From positions 992,001 to 1,056,000 of the forward strand of contig OX621167.1 of assembly GCA_951640195.1 (NCBI GenBank): a stretch of DNA of 64,000 bases, in the 5' to 3' direction. The stretch comes from Porpolomopsis calyptriformis. Taxonomy: Eukaryota; Basidiomycota; Agaricomycetes; Agaricales; Hygrophoraceae. Numbering within the stretch: position 1 is the first letter of the stretch; each line of letters starts with the position of its first letter. This document shows positions 12,601 to 24,079 of the stretch, in pieces. Position numbers and translations under genes: made by a program. The notes below the pieces were generated by a model. The model was not told the DNA's origin and made no database searches. It was given only the letters and a program-made list of their open reading frames with translations.

Positions 12601-13943
12601 ACCAGAGGCTCTTGTTCAGACGCCATACTTACCGGACCAAATTGATCTTCCTGCACAGAAGGCTCACGTTTTGCAGCATGTCGAGCTACTGTTCTCTTTG
12701 TCCGTTAAAGTTCCCGAGTTTCTCGATGAGTAGGTGCCGATGACGTTGTCAAACAGAACATACTCATCATCGCTTCCCCCTTTTTTCTTACAGAATCTTT
12801 GAAGCATATGGTCAAATGGATGTCACTGTTCAAGAGGCTATCCAAGAGCTTATCACCGCGCTTATTAAATCCCTTGGTTCTACTCATGGAAAACTCTTGA
12901 CACTGATGCGTACTTGTCCTTCTGGTGCCGAGTCCCTGGCTTTGCGTGTCTTGACTATTTTCACGGAACACGGACGACCGAGTGCTCAGCTTGTGGCTCT
13001 GGTGAAAGCTCTCATCAACGAGCGTGATCTCGATGCGCGATTCCTCATCCCCATCATTGCCGAGATGGATAAGGTCAGCAGATTCGGCTTTTAGTGTTTC
13101 TCCTCGATGACCATGCCTTTTTAGCCGGACATCATGCGGCACTTGCCTCGCATTGTCTCGATTCTCAATGGTCAAGCCGAGCCCAAAAATCTAGTCCGCT
13201 CGGTATTCAGTTCTATCGTCACGACTCCGCCACAGACTTTTGGCAGCGTGACGTCTAATCTGCCACGAGTTCGGCAAAGCGAATTACTAACCCCCGCTGA
13301 GTTAATGGTGTTGTTACATGAGTCCGAGAAAGAGATTGGCTTGAAAAGTGCCATTGAAGGTTCGCTTGGTGATGCTCGTATTTTCTCTTTCCTGACATTT
13401 GGTTTTGCAGCAATCGGAATCTGCTTCTCGATGACTGACGTTTATCGCTCAGAAATTCTTGCTGTGGTCATGCAACAGATTGTGGATGAACCCAATTTGC
13501 CGGTTTTATTCCTGCGAACCGTGAGTGATCCACCACATTATTATTCACGAAGTTCTCAGTTACACCATTATTCCAACTAGGTTATTCAAGCTGTGCAAAC
13601 CTACAAATCTCTCGTAGGATTTGTCTCGACAACTCTGCTATCACGGCTTATCACCAAAAAAATTTGGACAAATCCACCTCTGTGGGAGGGGTTCATAAGA
13701 TGTGCGAAAGTCATTGCGCCAGCTAGCTTTGGGGCTTTGCTACAACTCCCGAAAGATCAACTCCGCGAGCTTGTTGACAAACAACCGAGTCTAAAATCAG
13801 GGTTACGCGACTACGTCATGAAGAAACCCGGAAATAAGGCTCGCGTAGCTGGTTTCTTGGATATTTTTGGAGAGGATGAAAATAACATTAACCCTGGACC
13901 ACTGCCACAAACGGACCTCGCCATTGGTGAATTACCTGCGTAG
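9690..13943 (+). CDS. symplekin / Pta1, mRNA 3'-end processing scaffold
   Basis: A scaffold of the cleavage and polyadenylation factor in the nucleus. The gene begins MADNPVDPLQALSAALS and runs through many short introns to the stop at 13941-13943. The N-terminal HEAT-like part includes MLKRWVLDLLHFAIS. The symplekin C-terminal domain is very clear from about 12816 on: VQEAIQELITALIKSLGSTH, RTCPSGAESLALRVL, FLIPIIAEMDK, IMRHLPRIVSILNG, TPAELMVLLHESEKEIGLK, PNLPVLFLRT and NPPLWEGFIRCAKVIAP. Some middle exons (10.0-10.9 kb) were not resolved codon by codon. From 11391 onward the gene has a second, broken copy at 16.76-19.19 kb; this first copy has the intact frame and is taken as the working gene. 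Confidence 0.9.
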
Positions 13944-14168
13944 AACATTCCACCCCCGGCTCTAAAGCACCCCGGACCACGCGCGCGATTTGGTGTACTA
14001 CATATAGCAAGTTGTAGCACTTTTTATTTATGTAGAATGTATTCACAGATGGCGACCCAAAAGTATCTCTAATGTTATTCATTAGGTTAATTGGCTATGC
14101 CTCTTGCTCCTAATTCCTGTCTGTGAATAGGTTCGGGCCAAATTTGAACATGGGTTTCCCTTGAAATG

Positions 14169-14196
14169 ATCGACGGGTAGACCTCTACCCGTCGAT
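14169..14196. repeat. perfect 13-bp inverted repeat at the duplication edge
   Basis: The arms 14169-14181 and 14184-14196 are exact reverse complements around a CC centre. The left arm (one mismatch) is also present at the end of the second symplekin copy near 19180-19193, but the right arm is not, so the shared sequence stops at the hairpin centre. Confidence 0.85.
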
Positions 14197-14199
14197 GAC

Positions 14200-14502
14200 G
14201 TCAGTGATCATTGCGAAAAGATGAGACGAAAGAAAGAAACGAACTTGAACGGCGATCCAACGAGCAAGACACGCGTATGCACCAACGACGGCGAGAACAT
14301 AACCAGGGGTCAGGAAATGAGAGTGAGGACAGTTGGGAATGGGGAAGAGCCAGTGCATTGGCGAGCCGTTCCACGGCATGGAACGGCTCACCAATGTACT
14401 GGCTTCAAACATCGTCAGCTATGTGTACGAAAGGATGAGGCGGAAGAAAGAGATGAACCTTTACAGCCTCCCAACGATCAAAGCATCTGTCTGCACCAAA
14501 AA
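14200..14502. repeat. diverged direct repeat of about 90 bp (two copies)
   Basis: The copies lie at about 14200-14290 and 14412-14502. Both begin CGTCAG, share a Gly/Arg/Lys-like purine-rich block around GATGAG and GAAAGAAAG or GGAAGAAAG, and end near TGCACCAA. Eye alignment gives roughly 70 percent identity without large gaps. The second copy is in the 3' flank of the protease-like gene, so the first may be a piece of that flank carried to the symplekin side. Confidence 0.6.
14348..14404. repeat. long imperfect palindrome, 26-bp arms
   Basis: The arms 14348-14373 and 14379-14404 pair at 24 of 26 positions around a 5-nt loop. It lies between the two copies of the direct repeat, in the convergent 3' region. 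It could form a stable hairpin as RNA or a cruciform as DNA. It is not inside a recognised gene. Confidence 0.85.
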
Positions 14503-14597
14503 CCAACCAATAGATACTCGAGGGCCGAGACAGTAGAACGAGTCGTAGAAGAAGAAGGAGCGTGGAGATGGAGAGTAGATAGCCGACGATGTTGTTC

Positions 14598-16724
14598 TCA
14601 AGCTGACCAGGTGATGCGGTAGAAGTTGGCGTGCTTGAACTCCTTCTTGATCTCGTCCTGGAGGTGCCAGCCAGGGGTGCAATAAGTAACATGGTTGCTG
14701 GTCGAGCCGCCTTTGTTACTTCCAGAGTGGAGTTGGCCAAGGATGCGAGCTTTGCCGTCCTTCGTGTGCCAGACGAGGGAGCCCGAGTCTCCCTTGGCGG
14801 AGAAGGGTTCGACACTCTTGACGCCAGAATTGTAGATGCCGAGCTCGACGGACTCGATGCCGGCTTCGTTAAGAGTAAATGACACAAGGCCAGCATAGCG
14901 TCCGACGGTGAGGTCGGTAGTGTTGCCGACTTTACCGACGGTAAGGCGACGCTGGCCTTCGCTGTCGAACTCTGCGGTGTTGGCGAGGTCCTCTTTCGTA
15001 GCGCAAGCCTTGATCCTGAGCTTTCTCTCCTCGGGAAACTTGAACGTGGTCGCACCACCACCCACAGAATAGAACATCGCCGTAAGTTCTGGAGGAGAAA
15101 ACTTAGATCCTGAACAATGTTGATTTCGTTAGACGAGGTAAATATGAGAGAGATGAGTCGACACGCACCGAGATCAACGACGTTGCCCTCGAACTCATCC
15201 TTGACCTTCGCCTCAGCGGCCAAGAACGCACCCCAGTCCGAGGTATACAGTGTGCCGCCTTTGACGTCGACCGTGATGGGTGCAGCATACTGAACGTGGC
15301 CAATGTTGCGGTGGAACTTAATGTCGGACCAGTCTTTCGTGACTTCGTCGTAAAGGGCCTCGAGATCCGCGATGGCCTCGTTTGCGTCTTCCAACTTGCG
15401 TCGATTCGCGCGGATCGCTTTGGCGTTCTCCGTGTCCTTCCTCGCCTTCCCCTCCAAACTGACGATCTCTCGGGCCCAAAGGTCAGCGAGAATGCTGTGG
15501 TCACTGATGGCCTTCCTGATCTCGTCGAGGCCCCGCTGGAATCGACGCATTCCGCAAACTCGAACGTGGTCCTTGGGTGCGCCGCCTCTGTGCTCGTACG
15601 CGACGGTGGTGTCCTTGCGAAGGACGTGGCAGTTGCTGACTCCGTAAACCTTGTCGCTGGGGTTGCCGTCCTTGCCTTTGTTTTCGTGGAACCAGAGAGT
15701 AAGAGTGCCCTGGGCATCCTCCTCCATCCCTTCGATCGCAAGGGGAATGCCGAGAAGAGCAGTGAGGAAGCGACGGACATAGTGGGTGGCATTGTGGCTG
15801 CCGACATGGCGCATAAGGGGTGGACCAGCCAGCCTCTGCGAGACGGCCGCACGCCATTCCACAACAGCATCCTCGACTCCGTTCTTCAGGAGAAGCGCAA
15901 GGATCTCTTGGGAGACCTCATGGGCAGTATCGGAGGAGGTAGAACCAGGAATGACACCAACCCATATGACGACGGGACCGAGACTCCCCTTCTCCTCCTC
16001 TCCCGGCGGTCCGTGGGTGAAGAAGCGGGCAGGGTCGATGGACGACCAGTCAATCTTCCGAGTCTTGATCAGGTCACGAATCTCGGGACCGACAGTGTCC
16101 CAGACACCATTGAGCGGGGTGTCAAAGACTCCACGGAGCGACTTGACCGGGATATGGGAGTATCTGTCGGCAGGCTTGGGGAAGAGTGTAGTGAGGAAGT
16201 CCGAACGGTATACGAGTTCTGGGTGGTCGCTGTCCCCGGTGATGCCATTATAGTAGGAAGTCCTCTCGTAATCGTCGGGGGTGTATCTGGAGACAACGGA
16301 GACATCGCTGGCGAGGGTGAGGGCGGAGAGATTGGAAGGCACCGCAGACACGTCGCTTAGGGGCGGGGAGCCGGGCAAGCCAGGGCCATTGCGTTGGTGG
16401 CCCCTGGAGTTAACGCACTGGAGAGCGAAAAGCGATAGTTCTGAACGGAAGGTGGTAAGTGTGGTATAGATGCGGAAAGAAATTAAGGGACTCGCTCAAC
16501 AGCCCCGGGTGCTCTTTCATGGTCGTAATCACCTGCGCAGCGAGTTCAGAAACTCCTACAAGGGAGATGGTAAGTGTGGCATAGACACGCAAAAAGACTA
16601 AGGGACTCGCCATCGCCCAGAAGACCGGCTTTACTCAGTTGATCTTCGGTGAATGCAAAAGCTTCAAAAGGTCAGTGTGGAATAGACGAAGGAAAAAACG
16701 ATAGGACTCACTCGGAGGATCCAT
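14598..16724 (-). CDS. trypsin-fold serine-protease-like protein of mushroom type
   Basis: I recognise a protease-like fold but no named family. Five exons (16724-16712, 16661-16611, 16555-16496, 16440-15169, 15109-14598) give 635 residues in one frame. Residues in SNCHVLRKDT fit a catalytic histidine, DWGAF is a candidate acid region, and KGDSGSLVW in the C-terminal exon is the classic serine motif, so it may be active. A charged helical stretch of about 60 residues (EIRKAISDHS to LEALYDEV) separates the His and Ser parts. No signal peptide is visible. The start at 16724 (MDPP then FAFTEDQLSKAG) needs two GC-AG introns (16556-16610 and 16441-16495) and one GT-AG intron (16662-16711); the long open frame alone would begin only at a non-ATG codon. 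It is bracketed by two symplekin copies. Confidence 0.7.
16441..16711 (-). repeat. three mutually similar short introns
   Basis: Introns 16662-16711 (50 nt), 16556-16610 (55 nt) and 16441-16495 (55 nt) resemble each other while the exons between them do not. The last two match at about 43 of 55 positions. All three share a GYGAGTCC start and a TCTAT-N-CCACACT-N-ACC core that includes the branch-point-like CTTAC or CTGAC. Confidence 0.75.
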
Positions 16725-16735
16725 GCTGAAGTTGT

Positions 16736-16764
16736 TAAACGTACTTGTCTTGACTGTTTTCACG
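16736..16764. repeat. displaced fragment of a symplekin exon
   Basis: Just before the second symplekin copy lies a piece matching 12909-12966 of symplekin, an internal exon. It reads CGTACTTGTC joined to TTGACTGTTTTCACGG. Relative to the gene, about 32-34 nt are missing between two TGTC repeats, and one base differs. It belongs over a kilobase further into the gene than the sequence that follows it. Confidence 0.65.
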
Positions 16765-19193
16765 GTATATCGTGGTTATCTTTCCTAACAGAGCTCACAC
16801 TGATTTCGTTTGAGCTGTCAGGAAGATCGTTTGTTACGGATGGAGAGCTGGACGATGACGACGGAGAGCTGGAACTCAAAGGTTTCAAATTGCCACCACC
16901 GAACCAACTCTCTGAAGATGATCGAATCATGCATCTCGAATATGGAGCGGCGCAGAAGTGATTCTGGCTTGGATTTAGCCCGCAACATGGATGTTAGTGT
17001 TGGTTCGAATGGTGATAAGAACAGTCCCACAAAGGCAAAGAGGCCCACCTCACAGAAACAATTGGTGATGAAAGTAATGCTGATGGACTTTTACATGCAG
17101 CAGACTATATCATGGCAGACTTCCCTTCCCGGTACCAAAATGGCTCTTAACATTGGCTTGTGCAAGACTGATGATCACCTCTAGGATACGCCTTGCTGCA
17201 ACTTGGATGAACGAGGAATGGTACAACGATCGGATCAGGGGAGCCAAAAATCACAACTGGGTACCATTTTATCAATCAATTCTTGCGTTATGATTAAACA
17301 AACAAATTCCAGCGCCCAAATTATGACACTTGGCTTAGCCAAATCGTTGCTTCGTATCAAACGTTACTCGATGGAAAAGACCGGACGTTCCCTCGCTTTT
17401 TACTTGACCTTCCCTCTGTGTCCAAGGATGTCCTGACTCTGCTGCGGGACCTTTGTGTTGATGCTGACAGGTACGGAATGTGCTATCTCCAAACCAGGAA
17501 ACACTGACTCGAGTGTCGATGCCGACAGGATGCAAGTTGGGTTTACAACGCTGCGCGAGTTTGTCGTGCAGAGACCATCTTTACGAGTCGATTCATTGAA
17601 CATTTTGACGGACAATTACCACCAGAGGCTCTTGTTCAGACGCCATACTTACCGGACCAAATTGATCTTCCTGCACAAAAGGCTCACGTTTTGCAGCATG
17701 TCGAGCTACTGTTCTCTTTGTCCGTTAAGGTTCCCGAGTTTCTCGATGAGTAGGTGTCGATGACGTTGACAAACAGAACATACTCATCATCGCTCCCCCT
17801 TTTTTCTTACAGAATCTTTGAAGCATATGGTCAAATGGATGTCACTGTTCTGTTCAAGAGGCTATCCAAGAGCTTATCACCGCACTTATCAAATCCCTTG
17901 GTTCTACTCATGGAAAACTCTTGACACTGATGCGTACTTGTCCTTCCGGTGCCGAGTCCCTGGCTTTGCGTGTCTTGACTATTTTCACGGAACACGGACG
18001 ACCGAGTGCTCAGCTTGTGGCTCTGGTGAAAGCTCTCATTAACGAGCGTGATCTCGATGCGTGATTCCTCATCCCCATCATTGCCGAGATGGATAAGGTC
18101 AGCGGATTCGGCTTATAGTGTTTCTCCTCGATGACCATGCCTTTTTAGCCGGACATCATGCGGCACTTGCCTCGCATTGTCTCGATTCTCAATGGTCAAG
18201 CCGAGCCCAAAAATCTAGTCCGCTCGGTATTCAGTTCTATCGTCACGACTCCGCCACAGACTTTTGGCAGCGTGACGTCTAATCTGCCACGAGTTCGGCA
18301 AAGCGAATTACTAACCCCCGCTGAGTTAATGGTGTTGTTACATGAGTCCGAGAAAGAGATTGGCTTGAAAAGTGCCATTGAAGGTTCGCTTGGTGATGCT
18401 CGTATTTTCTCTTTCCTGACATTTGGTTTTGCAGCAATCGGAATCTGCTTCTCGATGACTGACGTTTATCGCTCAGAAATTCTTGCTGTGGTCATGCAAC
18501 AGATTGTGGATGAACCCAATTTGCCGGTTTTATTCCTGCGAACCGTGAGTGATCCACCACATTATTATTCACGAAGTTCTCAGTTACACCATTATTCCAA
18601 CTAGGTTATTCAAGCTGTGCAAACCTACAAATCTCTCGTAGGATTTGTCTCGACAACTCTGCTATCACGGCTTATCACCAAAAAAATTTGGACAAATCCA
18701 CCTCTGTGGGAGGGGTTCATAAGATGTGCGAAAGTCATTGCGCCAGCTAGCTTTGGGGCTTTGCTACAACTCCCGAAAGATCAACTCCGCGAGCTTGTTG
18801 ACAAACAACCGAGTCTAAAATCAGGGTTACGCGACCACGTCATGAAGAAACCTAGAAATAAGGCTCGCGCAGCTGGTTTCTTGGATATTTTTGGAGAGGA
18901 TGAAAATAACATTAACCCTGGACCACTGTCACAAACGGACCTCGCCATCGGTGTAGTCCACCCCGGCTCTAAAGCATCCTGGATCATGCGCGCGATTTGG
19001 CGTGCTACATATAGCAAGTTGTACTTTTTATTTATGTAGAATGTATTCACAGATGGCGACCCAAAAGTATCTCTAATGTTATTCATTAGGTTGGTTGACT
19101 ATGCCTCTTGCTCTTAATTCCTGTCTGTGAATAGGTTCGAGCCAAATTTGAACATGGGTTTCTCTTCGCCTAGATATGATCGACCGGTAGACT
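16765..19193 (+). pseudogene. truncated duplicate of the symplekin 3' half
   Basis: This copy corresponds to 11391-14182. The first part carries many small deletions (for example around 16925-16965, 16985, 17025 and 17095) and a 258-nt deletion at about 17608 that removes the equivalent of 12330-12587 with an intron. A CGA-to-TGA change gives a stop at 18062-18064, a 5-nt duplication sits near 17849, and the normal stop is lost by a deletion near 18950. In contrast, the segment from about 18119 to 18830, including two introns, looks identical to 13095-13806 with a constant offset of 5024. There is no 5' half, so it is not a working symplekin gene, though it may be transcribed and may hold the promoter of the adjacent protease-like gene. 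Confidence 0.88.
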
Positions 19194-20023
19194 TTTGATC
19201 TGGATTGACAAACGCAGAAGAAAAACGGGCGGGTCACCTCCCCACAGGGTTTCCCACCCCTCGTTTGCGATGCCGGCATCGTGCACATTATGGCGGAGGT
19301 CGATTTGACGGTAATCAAAGTATAACCAAGCGATGGCCGGGAGGTTGTCGAGGTCTACATTGGGGTGATAAGTTGACGGATATCACCGAATTCGAATCTG
19401 GGAAGCTGAGATCGGCCTAGCGGCGACGGGCGACTCCCTCGTAAAATCGGTGAACAATCGTTCATCCGCCTCGTACGGCGAAAGCCGAGGCAAGAAAAAT
19501 GACTGGAGGCAGTCGTCAATGCACTTATTGCAGGGAATGAGAGAATACGATCAACACCTATTGGCCTGCAGACCATGAGTATTATGTCGAGCACTCGAGG
19601 AGAACTGTCTCCGGTCAACATCCCCTTCCTCTAAGTGGGGTAAAGGAGGGATTGATCGCGTGGGCCGGAATCCATTTGGGTTTTGTGTCTTGATGCCCCA
19701 CCCAACGACAAATTCAAATTGGACCATGGCCAAGTCGTGCCTCGCCTTTCGTTTCCGCATTGATTGGGTACTGCGTAAGTTGGGGATGCCACAATTCGCG
19801 GAGAGCCACAGTGGCGGGGGCTGGACTGCTCTAGTCAGTCTAAATCAGGAAAGCCGATTCTCGCTTCAAAACTATTGCGTGCTACCGTTCCAGGACCACT
19901 GGGCGGTTCGATTACTCGTCCAAGACGTTCGACAGAGCTCCATTTTGCCTAGCAACGTCATCGGCGTACAGATCTCGCGTAACTTTGCTTGTTGGATCAG
20001 CTTAGGGTGCATTCCTCCATATA
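19194..20023. other. intergenic, no gene seen
   Basis: About 830 bp lie between the symplekin copy and the MAP kinase. The longest open frame (19660-20094, plus) overlaps the kinase start in another frame and has no recognisable domain. This is presumably the kinase promoter. Confidence 0.5.
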
Positions 20024-22722
<2,699 letters not shown>

Positions 22723-22893
22723 AACTTAGAGAGAATACCAGGTATTTGTTGTAGAGATGTGGCCTACGAAATCAAAGATAGACATGTCCGACTAGTGGAT
22801 ACAAGGAGATCTATGTTTAATAAGAAAGCTTGCAGGCGAGGCAGAGAACAACTCTAGAGGTCAAGGGTATGCTTGATTCCTGGATAGTTTCAG

Positions 22894-23971
22894 TCAGTGG
22901 GCGAGGAAGGGAAAAAAAGGAGGGCACGGACGATCGATAATGTTTAGATATGCGACAGTCGCTGGACTATCGGGATATTCGTCCAGAAAGCTAACACCAT
23001 AATCGGCACATTTCCCTATTCTTGGATCTAGTGGAACAGCACCCAGAAGCTCAATACCAAGATCTTGTGCAAGCCTCTTTGCGCCACCCGTACTGGGCTT
23101 GAATATCTGCGATTCCGTTTTACAATTGGGGCACACGAAGCCCGACATGTTTTCCACGAGTCCCAATACCCTAATGCCTACTTTTCGGCAGAAATCGAAC
23201 TCACGCCGGACATCTTGCAGGGCGACCTCTTGTGGGGTTGTGATGAGAATGGCACCATCTATACCACTCTCCTTGAGGTACTGCACCACGCTAAGGTGTT
23301 CATCAGATGTGCCAGGGGGGGTATCTATCAGGAGGTAGTCGAGATCACCCCAGTGGACGTCCTTGAGGAACTGTGATATCAACCCGTTCTTTTTGGGTCC
23401 GCGCCACATGACGGCATCCTGGGGGGAGGGGAGCATAAATCCAACGGACATTACGCCGAGATTGTCTTGCACGTAGACCGGTGACCATCCCAAAGATGAG
23501 GCATGGACTTGCTCCGACGCGATGCCGAGGATGGTGGGGATCGAAGGACCACAAATATCGGCGTCCATGATTCCAGTCTGTGGATTGCTATGTGCTCGTG
23601 CGGTGTGAAATTGGTGAAATTATTGCACACCTGTGTCTCTTCGTCAGCAGCAAACGCCCAGGCTAATTGAGCAGTAAAAGTAGACTTCCCCACCCCGCCT
23701 TTGCCGGACAAGACAACCAGCTTTCGCTTCACGTTTAACATTCGCTCCCGTATAAAGGGAAGCGCGGGATCGGGTCCCTTTGGTGTATTCGAGGCACAAA
23801 TTTCTTGATTGGCGCAACCTGCACATGCTTCGGCCTTACCAGCTAATTCAGATTCCGTACCCTGGAGATCCTCATCACCAACGGAAAGGTAAATAGCTGA
23901 ATTGAACATACAGGGCAATGTTCTGGTGCGTTCGCAGGCACCGACCGCGGATCGAGAGGAACGGGTTTGTT
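22894..23971 (-). CDS. nbp35: cytosolic Fe-S cluster assembly factor NBP35
   Basis: A P-loop scaffold that, with Cfd1, builds 4Fe-4S clusters for cytosolic and nuclear proteins. The start at 23971 gives [13 protein letters not shown], then NAPEHCPG across an intron (23870-23920) into [15 protein letters not shown] and NQEICAS: the N-terminal four-cysteine cluster that separates NBP35 from Cfd1. Next come [15 protein letters not shown] (deviant Walker A), [24 protein letters not shown], and the bridging pair in GFVCPNC. The C-terminus runs on past the usual end as [12 protein letters not shown], which may hide a further small intron. It is divergent from the Zap1-like gene, with 108 bp between start codons. 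Confidence 0.93.
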
Positions 23972-24079
23972 CATGACCGGACGACAACCACACAAACACC
24001 AACAAAAGCTTCCAATTCGGGACTCATAGCAAAGGGCCCAAAAAAGGGCATGTGAATTTGCTGATACAGTGGCTCGGCC

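Larger units (their letters stand above)
13944..14597. other. region between symplekin and the protease-like gene, with hairpins and a repeat
   Basis: This is the 3' flank of two convergent genes. Homology to the second symplekin copy continues past the stop to about 14182 and ends at the centre of a short palindrome. The rest holds a diverged direct repeat and a long imperfect palindrome, listed separately. I see no gene here; the open frames are low-complexity shadows. Confidence 0.6.

Noticed and set aside
15103..15870. Long minus-strand and plus-strand frames (also 15296-16360) inside the protease-like exon
   Set aside because: They overlap the true exon in other frames, are low-complexity (Arg/Ser/Thr) and show no domain. 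They are shadows caused by codon bias.
14405..16378. A 657-residue continuous minus-strand frame taken as the whole protease-like gene
   Set aside because: It begins at a non-ATG codon and its last part reads through the intron 15110-15168 into the wrong frame, losing the GDSGS serine motif. The five-exon model keeps that motif and a real ATG.
14598..16764. Protease-like gene as the cargo of a transposon, with the symplekin copies as target-site duplications
   Set aside because: Flanking copies of over 2 kb are far too long for target-site duplications, and there are no terminal inverted repeats, transposase or reverse transcriptase.
16765..19193. Second working symplekin gene
   Set aside because: It lacks the 5' half, has a stop at 18062-18064, a 258-nt deletion and many frame-breaking deletions.
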